Shown piece by piece: positions 1 to 4,454 of a DNA stretch of 5,033 bases. How positions within the stretch are numbered: the stretch's first letter is position 1; each line of letters begins with the position of its first letter. Made by a program: the position numbers and the translations under genes. Below the pieces are notes generated by a model that saw nothing but the letters and a program-made list of their open reading frames with translations, was not told the origin of the DNA and did no database searches. Location: positions 1 through 5,033 of the forward strand of contig CANHSW010000188.1 in NCBI GenBank assembly GCA_947463165.1. The letters run 5' to 3'. This DNA is from Cyanobacteriota bacterium (GTDB lineage Bacteria > Cyanobacteriota > Cyanobacteriia > PCC-6307 > Cyanobiaceae).

Positions 1-110
1 AATGCCCAGCCAGCTGCTTTGACCCAGGCAGCTCCTCTAGCCCAGCCCACGGCTGTAGCCCAGCAAGCTCCTGTCGACCAGGCAACATCTCTGGCCCAGG
101 CAGCTGCCCC
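1..110. repeat. Degenerate Ala/Gln/Pro-coding repeats
   Basis: The 11-mer CCCAGGCAGCT occurs at 23-33 and again at 95-105, a shorter variant ACCAGGCA lies at 77-84, and TAGCCCAGC is present twice between 38 and 65. At the protein level these give repeated LAQ-A-P type units of about 4 to 8 residues. The pattern looks like a slippage-prone low-complexity coding repeat and not a regulatory array. Confidence 0.5.
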
Positions 111-222
111 TGTTGCCGATCCCCAGCTGGTTCAACCGCCTGCGGTTGCTGGCGACGATCTGTCTGGCTCGGCTGATCCCGCAGTCGCCTTGCCTGCGGG
201 CGAAGTTTCTCCTCTGGCCTGA
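1..222 (+). CDS. C-terminal tail of an Ala/Pro/Gln-rich protein, possibly TatA (5' partial)
   Basis: The reading frame is open from the first base to a TGA at 220-222, so the gene begins outside the window. The visible 73 residues are almost entirely Ala, Pro, Gln, Leu and Val, with loose repeats of the type LAQAAP / LAQP / VAQQAP / VDQATS, then an acidic end (AGDDLSG). There is no globular domain, membrane segment or catalytic motif in this part. Low-complexity Ala/Pro/Gln tails of this sort are usual at the C terminus of TatA/TatB (twin-arginine translocase) proteins, and in picocyanobacteria I recall a tatA gene directly upstream of pth. The TatA label is therefore an inference from context and composition, since the diagnostic N-terminal helix is not in the window. 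The stop lies 4 bases before the pth start, which indicates co-transcription with pth. A TTG at 19 is in frame but is unlikely to be a start. Confidence 0.6.
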   Translation, partial: NAQPAALTQAAPLAQPTAVAQQAPVDQATSLAQAAAPVADPQLVQPPAVAGDDLSGSADPAVALPAGEVSPLA

Positions 223-226
223 GCAG

Positions 227-862
227 GTGGCTTTAAAGCTGGTGGTTGGACTGGGCAATCCAGGCCCGAAGTATGCCGGCACCCGTCACAACGTGGGCTT
301 CATGGCCCTGGAGAAGCTTGTTGGCGATGCTGCTGGTGCTGCTGTTGGTGGCGGCGGCGGTGGTGGTTTTCGCTCCCAGGCCAAATTGCATGGTCTGGTG
401 GCGGAGCTGGGCGAAGGCCCTGACCGGCTGCGCCTGCTGATGCCGCAGACCTACATGAATGACAGCGGCCGCTCGATTCGCGCGGCGCTCGATTGGTTTG
501 GCTTCAGTCCAGAGGAGCTGTTGGTGTTGGTAGACGACATGGATCTCCCCCTGGGCAGGTTGCGGCTGCGGCTGAGCGGCAGTGCTGGGGGTCACAATGG
601 CCTGCGCAGCACCATCAGCCATCTGGGCAGCCAGGAGTTTGCTCGGCTGCGCATCGGCATCGGTGCGCCGGCGGAAAATCCCGCCGAGCGCAAGCAGCGC
701 ACCGTGGGCCACGTGCTGGGCCGCTTCTCGCCGGCCGAACAGCCGGCGCTAGCTGCCGTGCTCACGGAGGTGGTGGCGGGGATCGCATTGATCCAGCGCC
801 TCGGCTACGAAAGGGCCGGTAACCGCCTGAACGGTTTTCAGCTGGCTGATCCGCCAGGCTGA
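227..862 (+). CDS. pth: Peptidyl-tRNA hydrolase (Pth)
   Basis: This cytosolic enzyme hydrolyses the ester bond of peptidyl-tRNAs that drop off the ribosome, so that tRNA is recycled. The 211-residue product shows the bacterial Pth signature set in order: GLGNPG (N11), TRHNVGF (catalytic His 21), TYMNDSG (N78), DDMDLPLG (D103 aligns with the catalytic Asp of E. coli Pth), GGHNGLRS (N124) and RLRIGIG. Usual length is about 190-205 residues. The excess is a Gly-rich stretch at residues 41-47 between the TRHNVGF helix and the next strand. I chose the GTG at 227 because it gives the family-typical N terminus MALKLVVGLGNPG. The frame is open back to 113, but that part overlaps the upstream gene and has no Pth homology. 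The upstream gene ends 4 bases before and the DUF3146-like gene starts 4 bases after, so all three are probably one transcript. No strong Shine-Dalgarno is visible, so coupling to the upstream gene is likely. Confidence 0.95.
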   Translation: MALKLVVGLGNPGPKYAGTRHNVGFMALEKLVGDAAGAAVGGGGGGGFRSQAKLHGLVAELGEGPDRLRLLMPQTYMNDSGRSIRAALDWFGFSPEELLVLVDDMDLPLGRLRLRLSGSAGGHNGLRSTISHLGSQEFARLRIGIGAPAENPAERKQRTVGHVLGRFSPAEQPALAAVLTEVVAGIALIQRLGYERAGNRLNGFQLADPPG

Positions 863-866
863 TTCG

Positions 867-1124
867 ATGGCCCGTCTTCCCGCCACCACGGCTCAACTGC
901 GGGTGCTCCGCCAGAGCTTCAGCGAGCGCTTGTTGGAGGGCGAGGTGAGCGCCGGAGGCTTTCAGTGGACCTTCCGCTGGTGTTTTGCCCGGGGCCAGCT
1001 GTCGGTGGAACCCTCCCTGGGTCGGGCCTTGATTCAAGATGCCCTGCTGCGCTTCCTGGTCAAGGTGGACTATCAGCTGGAGCCCGGCGGCGACTACGTC
1101 TTCACAGTGCGTGCCCGCTTCTGA
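867..1124 (+). CDS. Small DUF3146-like cyanobacterial protein
   Basis: This is an 85-residue protein of unknown function. It fits my memory of the cyanobacterial DUF3146 family: a short basic N terminus, then EGEVSAGGFQWTFRW, PSLGRALIQDALLRFL and DYQLEPGGDY followed by a short strand ending in RARF. It has no signal peptide, membrane segment or cysteine/histidine cluster. The aromatic and charged alternation suggests a small alpha/beta cytosolic fold. The ATG at 867 lies 4 bases after the pth stop, with at most a weak AGG upstream, so translation is probably coupled to pth. The last 31 bases overlap, tail-to-tail, the end of the convergent RuvX-like gene, leaving no room for a conventional terminator. 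The family assignment is by remembered motifs and has not been checked by search. That the gene is real is supported by spacing, operon context and high-GC codon use like that of its neighbours. Confidence 0.75.
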   Translation: MARLPATTAQLRVLRQSFSERLLEGEVSAGGFQWTFRWCFARGQLSVEPSLGRALIQDALLRFLVKVDYQLEPGGDYVFTVRARF

Positions 1125-1594
1125 TCGAGCCGCTGTTTGTCCTGGTTTAGGGCCTGCAACAGCTGGGCTTCCAAGTGGGAGTCCCGTTCCAGGCTGCCGC
1201 CCAACCAACGCTCCAGCAGCAGTTGGGCAGCCAGGTCGTCCAGTGGCCTGGGGGGCAGTCGCAGCCCGGGCGGCAGCAGCAGCCGCCAGCCCCTGGCCGG
1301 CTGCAGTTGCCAGTAGCGGTGGCGGGCGGCCAGGGTGCTGCCCGCCTCGTTCACCTGGCTGACGGCCAATCCCAGGCGCCGCAGCTGCCGGGGCCAGGAG
1401 CCACTGCCGGTGCCGTCGCCCAGCACCACCCCCTCCAGGCCATCGTCTCGCCAGGCGGTAAGCCGTTCCAGGCATTGATCAGCCGGTGCGATCAGCGCCG
1501 CCATCACAAAACTGCAGCTGGCATCGCAACGCACAAGGCCGCATTTGCTGCGACCTGGATCCAAAGCCGCCCAGCGACCGCCGTTGCTGGTCAT
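1094..1594 (-). CDS. Divergent RuvX/YqgF-like RNase H-fold protein
   Basis: The 166-residue product has the skeleton of the YqgF/RuvX family (RNase H-like fold, associated with pre-16S rRNA end processing and earlier called a putative Holliday junction resolvase). The N-terminal strand carries LDPGRSKCGLV, with the first acidic residue D12. VVLGDGTGS lies at 56-64, and the second acidic motif is NEAGSTLAAR (E83), matching the family's DE-x-ST-x-A. A third is PLDDLAAQLLLERWL (D119/D120), matching VD-x-AA-x-IL. All three acidic positions are kept, so nuclease activity is plausible. It is slightly longer than standard RuvX (about 140-150) and the canonical GLP segment is replaced by GDGTGS, so it may be a paralogue of the main RuvX. 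The start codon ATG at 1594 overlaps the DUF3084 stop (ATGA, 1591-1594), indicating translational coupling. Its 3' end overlaps the convergent DUF3146-like gene by 31 bases. Confidence 0.8.
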   Translation of the reverse strand: MTSNGGRWAALDPGRSKCGLVRCDASCSFVMAALIAPADQCLERLTAWRDDGLEGVVLGDGTGSGSWPRQLRRLGLAVSQVNEAGSTLAARHRYWQLQPARGWRLLLPPGLRLPPRPLDDLAAQLLLERWLGGSLERDSHLEAQLLQALNQDKQRLDQKRARTVKT

Positions 1595-2802
1595 GGGCGT
1601 TGCAGCGATTTGACAGGCCGATTCAGCTGCAGCCAGCGCAACTCCACCCCTATCGGATCCGGGGTTTCCGCATCGCGCAGGGCCACTGCCTCCAGGTTGG
1701 CCAGCTCGCCGGCGGGCCGATCGGCGAGGTCCCGCGCCAGCTGATTGAAGGCGGCGGCGTCGAATTGCAAGCCGTCGCTGATCGTGCCCTGCCGTTGGGC
1801 CTTGGCGTAGGCGGCCGCCATCAGCAGGTTGAGGCGCCGGGCGATCCCCTCCGGGTTGCGTAGATCCGCCTCGATGATCGTGCTGGCCAGGCTCTCGCCG
1901 CCCCTTACCACCAGCCGGTTGGGGCGCAGGTCTGGGAAGGCCAGCACCTGCTTCTCGCCGCGCAGCACGTTGGCGGCCGAGAGGATGCTCACCACCCAGC
2001 TGCCGGGCTTGCTGAGCAGCTCCTCCAATTTGGTGATATCGCTGCGGGGCACCAGCAGGATCTGGCGGTTGGCGGGCTGGCCGGGCAGGGTGCGCTGGAA
2101 GGCCATGCGGTTGGCCTGCTGCAGCAGGGCATCGATCACCGGTCGGGCCTCACCGGGGCGTTCCAGCTTCACTTTGGCCCTGGCCAGGGGTTGACCGCTG
2201 GCGATCACCACATCGCCCCGGCGCAGGGCCACCATGCTGGCCTCCAGCTGGCGCAGTTCGCTGGCGCCGGCCTCGATGCGCCTTTGCACCTGAGCTAATT
2301 CGAGCTTGTTGCGGCGGATGTCGGCATCGCGATTCACCACCTCTTGGCTGAGCCGATCCCGCTCGGCGGCAAGTTGGTTGCGCTCAGCCTCCAGCTGGTT
2401 CCGCTGGGCCTGCAGGGGCGCCAGATCGCGCCGCAGGCTGGCGGTGCGCCGCTGGGCTTGCTGCAGTAGCTGCTGGGCTTGGCGCCGGCCGGCGGCGGCG
2501 CTGGCCAGCTCCGTGCTGGTGCGGGCCAGGGCGGAACGGCTGGCCTGGAGCCGGGCCTGAATTTGATCGAGCTCAAACAGTCCCACCCGCAGCTGTTGGC
2601 TCACCAGCAGCATCAGGCCCAGGGACACGGCGCTGATCATGCTGCCGGTGAGCACCGTGATCAGCACGGCGGTGTGGCGAGGGCGCAGCTTGAACAGGCT
2701 CAGCCTGGCCTTGCCCACCAAACTGCCAAGCCGGTCGCCGAGGGTGGAGAGCACTCCCCCAAGCACCAAGAGCGCCAGGATCAGTAGCCAGCCCGACACC
2801 AC
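1591..2802 (-). CDS. DUF3084 membrane-anchored coiled-coil protein
   Basis: I recognise this 403-residue protein as the cyanobacterial DUF3084 family, function unknown. It starts with a hydrophobic helix (about residues 4-21, GWLLILALLVLGG). A basic loop with the motif LSLFKLRPRHTAVLITVL leads into a second hydrophobic segment (about 45-68). A long heptad-rich coiled coil follows (about 78-195) with Gln/Glu/Arg/Leu runs such as NQLEAERNQLAAERDRL. After that come a VVIASGQPLARAKVKL element and a globular C-terminal domain (about 200-403). The expected topology is two inner-membrane helices with a large soluble coiled-coil domain. There are two in-frame GTG codons in tandem (2802 and 2799). A GGAG at 2809-2806 is 3 bases from the first and 6 from the second, so the second GTG (402 residues) may be the true start. 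The gene lies downstream of ntcA on the same strand and overlaps the RuvX-like gene by ATGA. Its role is not known. Confidence 0.9.
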   Translation of the reverse strand: MVSGWLLILALLVLGGVLSTLGDRLGSLVGKARLSLFKLRPRHTAVLITVLTGSMISAVSLGLMLLVSQQLRVGLFELDQIQARLQASRSALARTSTELASAAAGRRQAQQLLQQAQRRTASLRRDLAPLQAQRNQLEAERNQLAAERDRLSQEVVNRDADIRRNKLELAQVQRRIEAGASELRQLEASMVALRRGDVVIASGQPLARAKVKLERPGEARPVIDALLQQANRMAFQRTLPGQPANRQILLVPRSDITKLEELLSKPGSWVVSILSAANVLRGEKQVLAFPDLRPNRLVVRGGESLASTIIEADLRNPEGIARRLNLLMAAAYAKAQRQGTISDGLQFDAAAFNQLARDLADRPAGELANLEAVALRDAETPDPIGVELRWLQLNRPVKSLQRP

Positions 2803-2898
2803 TAGCTCCAGCGAGCTTCAGTATCTCTCAAGATCCCCCAGGCCGATCCTGCTGGTGATGCTGCGGCAGCTCTGCTTGGCGGGTTTTCGCTGGCCAGC
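2803..2898 (-). other. ntcA to DUF3084 gap with a possible weak promoter
   Basis: These 96 bases separate the ntcA stop from the DUF3084 start. Small palindromes are present (GCTGGCCAGC at 2889-2898 and GCTGCGGCAGC at 2860-2870), but no GC-rich stem followed by a T run, so I do not call a terminator. Read on the minus strand, GATACT at 2825-2820 resembles a -10 box about 18 bases before the DUF3084 start codon, with no good -35. A GGAG Shine-Dalgarno lies at 2809-2806. DUF3084 could thus be transcribed both by read-through from ntcA and from a weak promoter of its own. Confidence 0.35.
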
Positions 2899-3639
2899 TC
2901 AGCTGAAGCGCTTGGCCAGGGCGATGGGGTCGAACACGGTGATCTTCTTGCGATCGATGGTCACCAGTCCTTCGATGCGCAGATCCCCCAGCAGCCGGGT
3001 GATCGTGACGCGGGTGGAGCCGATGGCTTCAGCGATGGCCTGGTGGGAGAGTCTCAGGTCAATGGTGATTCCATCACTACTGGGCACGCCAAAATCCCGG
3101 CAAAGAACTAACAAAAAACTCACCAGCCGTGAACTCATGTCGCGATGGGTAAGCGTTTCGATCATGGTTTCGGTCTGCAGGATGCGAGATGAAAGCCCCT
3201 GCAGCAATAGCAAACCCATGCTGGCATCCTGCTCGATGGCCTTGCGCACCGAGGTGGCTGGGGCGGTTACCATCTCTACCCTAGTGAAGGCAATTGCGTG
3301 GTAAAAACGGTCAGATCGCTGACCCGTTAGCAGGGATAATACACCAAATAAACTATTCTCACGTAGCAGGGCCACCGTGATTTCCTCGCCGCTCTCGTAA
3401 ACGCGCGACAGGCGCACGGCGCCGCGGCGCAACAGATAAACCTTCTCGGCCGGATCGCCGGGGAAGAAGATTGTCTTGCTCCGCTCCACCGTTTCCACGG
3501 TGCTGCCGCTGAGGCTGCGAATCACTTCTTGAAGGGTGATCGCTCCAGCAACACCGGAACCGATGCCAGTGATCGACCCCGGGGCGCCAGTGGAGGGCGT
3601 CGATGCGGTTCGGCTGAAGCCGCTGGTAGCGCCGACCAT
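2899..3639 (-). CDS. ntcA: NtcA, global nitrogen regulator (CRP/FNR family)
   Basis: NtcA is the cyanobacterial CRP-type activator/repressor that senses 2-oxoglutarate and binds GTA-N8-TAC sites at nitrogen-assimilation genes. From the ATG at 3639 the product is 246 residues; standard NtcA has about 222-225. The cyclic-nucleotide-binding-like beta roll begins near residue 48 with [20 protein letters not shown], followed by [18 protein letters not shown]. The dimer helix contains [10 protein letters not shown], and the winged helix-turn-helix lies at about 198-221 ([20 protein letters not shown]). Residues known from S. elongatus NtcA structures to contact 2-oxoglutarate (F75, R88, R129, E134) fall at F98, R111, R152 and E157, all conserved with a constant offset of 23. 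The extra N terminus is Ser/Thr/Gly/Ala-rich and looks disordered, as I recall for other picocyanobacterial NtcA proteins. A GTG at 3645 would add two residues; the ATG seems preferable, though neither has a clear Shine-Dalgarno. Confidence 0.97.
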   Translation of the reverse strand: MVGATSGFSRTASTPSTGAPGSITGIGSGVAGAITLQEVIRSLSGSTVETVERSKTIFFPGDPAEKVYLLRRGAVRLSRVYESGEEITVALLRENSLFGVLSLLTGQRSDRFYHAIAFTRVEMVTAPATSVRKAIEQDASMGLLLLQGLSSRILQTETMIETLTHRDMSSRLVSFLLVLCRDFGVPSSDGITIDLRLSHQAIAEAIGSTRVTITRLLGDLRIEGLVTIDRKKITVFDPIALAKRFS

Positions 3640-3660
3640 GGCCACGGGGCGATTTACGGG

Positions 3661-3666
3661 AAGCTA
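3661..3666 (-). promoter_or_regulatory. -10 box of the ntcA promoter
   Basis: Read on the minus strand the sequence is TAGCTT, matching the TA-N3-T form of the -10 element found at NtcA-activated promoters. It begins 22 bases downstream of the NtcA box, within the 20-24 base spacing that is usual for class II NtcA activation. A transcription start near 3653-3655 would leave a short leader of about 15 bases before the ATG at 3639. Confidence 0.6.
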
Positions 3667-3667
3667 A

Positions 3668-3686
3668 GGAGCGCTTCTGGTGCTCC
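3668..3686. repeat. Inverted repeat in the ntcA promoter spacer
   Basis: GGAGC at 3668-3672 and GCTCC at 3682-3686 form a dyad with a 9-base centre, placed exactly between the NtcA box and the -10 box of ntcA. It overlaps the region that RNA polymerase would cover, so it could be an operator for a second factor. The arms are only 5 bases long and chance is a fair alternative. Confidence 0.35.
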
Positions 3687-3688
3687 AA

Positions 3689-3702
3689 GTAGCAAAGCAC
3701 AC
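3689..3702 (-). promoter_or_regulatory. NtcA-binding site, likely for ntcA autoregulation
   Basis: On the minus strand the sequence is GTG-TGCTTTGC-TAC. The consensus is GTA-N8-TAC, with the core GT-N10-AC most conserved. Here the core is intact and only the third base of the left half departs. The site faces ntcA, its centre is near -42 relative to the predicted start, and a TA-N3-T -10 box follows after 22 bases. Positive autoregulation of ntcA through such a site is established in other cyanobacteria. That it works here is inferred. Confidence 0.65.
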
Positions 3703-3705
3703 AGT

Positions 3706-3740
3706 TTGCGCTGCGGCCCTGGTTTTGGCCTAGAGCGCAA
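3706..3740. repeat. 35-base imperfect hairpin in the ntcA/CobO-like divergent region
   Basis: Outer arms TTGCGCT (3706-3712) and AGCGCAA (3734-3740) pair perfectly over 7 bases. After a small internal loop, GGCC (3715-3718) pairs with GGCC (3727-3730) around an 8-base loop. No T run follows on either strand, so it is not a typical intrinsic terminator. It sits just upstream of the NtcA box for ntcA and about 90 bases before the CobO-like start. It could therefore be a regulator-binding dyad, or a leader-RNA structure of the plus-strand transcript if that starts upstream of it. Confidence 0.4.
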
Positions 3741-3809
3741 CAGGGCTGTTGGTATGTCTGTTGCCACCAGGGATGGTGTGCGGCCCTGGCCCACGGGGCC
3801 CGATGCCGC

Positions 3810-3815
3810 TACATT
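3810..3815 (+). promoter_or_regulatory. Possible -10 box for the CobO-like/dcd transcript
   Basis: TACATT at 3810-3815 matches 4 of 6 positions of the bacterial -10 consensus and lies 15 bases before the ATG at 3831. No convincing -35 hexamer is visible about 17 bases upstream. If it is used, the leader would be very short, which would favour the ATG at 3837 or the downstream ATG at 3987 as alternatives. This is a weak call made because the divergent gene must have a promoter in this region. Confidence 0.25.
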
Positions 3816-3830
3816 CAGTCTTGTGCCCGG

Positions 3831-4454
3831 ATGCCCATGACCGCCAGTCTTGCCCGCACCTCTGGCAGCCCGGCCGGCTCAGGTCTGCCGCCTGCAGCTA
3901 TCTCCCCTCGCCATTCCCCCCGGCTGGCGCCTGCGACTGCCAATCGAAGCGGGCCGCCACCACGGCTGCAGACCTTGCCAGAGGGAATGCTGCAGGTGCA
4001 CACCGCCCCGTTTCGGGGCAGCTTCGGCGGCGTGTTTAGCCAGGCCCTGCGCACCGCTGGCTTGGGCAGCCGCGTGCTGGTGAGCCAATTCCTCAAGGGA
4101 GGAGTGGATCAAGGGGTGGAGGCCAGCCTGTGGCTGTGCGGGCGGCTGCAGTGGCTGCGCCCGGCCGTGGCCGCCTGCCTGGAGCAGCCCGCCGGGGAGG
4201 CTGGCGAGGCGGCCACGGCCGTGGCCGAGGTGTGGAACTTCAGCCGCGAACAGTTACTTAGCGGCGCCGTAGATTTGATGGTGCTCGATGAGTTGGGCCT
4301 GGCGATCGAGCTGGGCTATGTGGCCCTAGATGAGGTGGTGGCCAGCCTGGAGCGGCGGCCGGCCCATCTAGACGTGATGCTCACCGGCCCCAGCATGCCC
4401 GCCGTACTGATGGCCATGGCCGACCAGGTGACCCAGCTACGCCGAGGTCTTTGA
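3831..4454 (+). CDS. CobO/BtuR-like corrinoid adenosyltransferase homologue with degenerate P-loop
   Basis: The family transfers adenosyl from ATP to cob(I)alamin or a precursor. The 207-residue product matches it over most of its length. VHTAPFRGSFGG (56-67) lies where the family has its TG-x-GKGKTTAA P-loop. ALRTAGLGSRVLVSQFLKGG (72-91) follows, then VDLMVLDELGLAIELGYV (147-164) equivalent to the Walker B segment, and RPAHLDVMLTGPSMP (176-190). However, the Walker lysine is Ser 64, the following Thr is Phe 65, and the usual TGR motif is TGP. ATP binding in the usual way is therefore doubtful. I recall similar degenerate homologues in other picocyanobacteria. The first 45 residues are Pro/Ser/Ala-rich and look disordered. 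The start is uncertain: ATG 3831, ATG 3837, or ATG 3987, which begins directly at the conserved domain. It is divergent from ntcA and overlaps dcd by one base (TGATG). Confidence 0.8.
   Translation: MPMTASLARTSGSPAGSGLPPAAISPRHSPRLAPATANRSGPPPRLQTLPEGMLQVHTAPFRGSFGGVFSQALRTAGLGSRVLVSQFLKGGVDQGVEASLWLCGRLQWLRPAVAACLEQPAGEAGEAATAVAEVWNFSREQLLSGAVDLMVLDELGLAIELGYVALDEVVASLERRPAHLDVMLTGPSMPAVLMAMADQVTQLRRGL
4444..4447 (+). promoter_or_regulatory. Ribosome binding site of dcd inside the CobO-like gene
   Basis: GAGG lies 6 bases before the dcd ATG at 4454, within the last codons of the CobO-like gene. Together with the TGATG stop/start overlap it supports the 4454 start and coupled translation of the two genes. 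Confidence 0.5.

Noticed and set aside
113..226. N-terminal extension of pth back to 113.
   Set aside because: It overlaps the upstream coding tail in another frame, has no similarity to Pth, and the family N terminus (LVVGLGNPG) begins just after the GTG at 227.
233..712. Minus-strand 159-residue open frame antisense to pth.
   Set aside because: It is a shadow of pth, with no recognisable domain, start context or conserved motif.
762..1475. Minus-strand 237-residue open frame.
   Set aside because: It covers parts of pth, the DUF3146-like gene and the RuvX-like gene in the wrong frame. The low-complexity Gly/Ala/Arg/Pro content is typical of a shadow frame.
1175..1744. Plus-strand 189-residue open frame.
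   Set aside because: It lies antisense to the RuvX-like and DUF3084 genes, its composition is the Gln/Pro/Arg-rich shadow of GC-rich coding sequence, and no motif is recognisable.
2860..2898. Intrinsic terminator after ntcA.
   Set aside because: Only short palindromes are present and no T run follows on the minus strand.
2639..3304. Plus-strand 221-residue open frame antisense to ntcA and DUF3084.
   Set aside because: The Ser/Arg-rich translation is a frame shadow of ntcA, and it crosses the gap between two well supported genes.
3749..3765. Second NtcA box for the CobO-like gene (GTATGTCTGTTGCC region).
   Set aside because: The right half is GCC where TAC is needed, and the GT-N10-AC core is not met.
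3703..3830. Cobalamin riboswitch upstream of the CobO-like gene.
   Set aside because: The space is short and I find no convincing B12 box. GCCACC near 3765 does not match well and the surrounding multi-stem core is absent.
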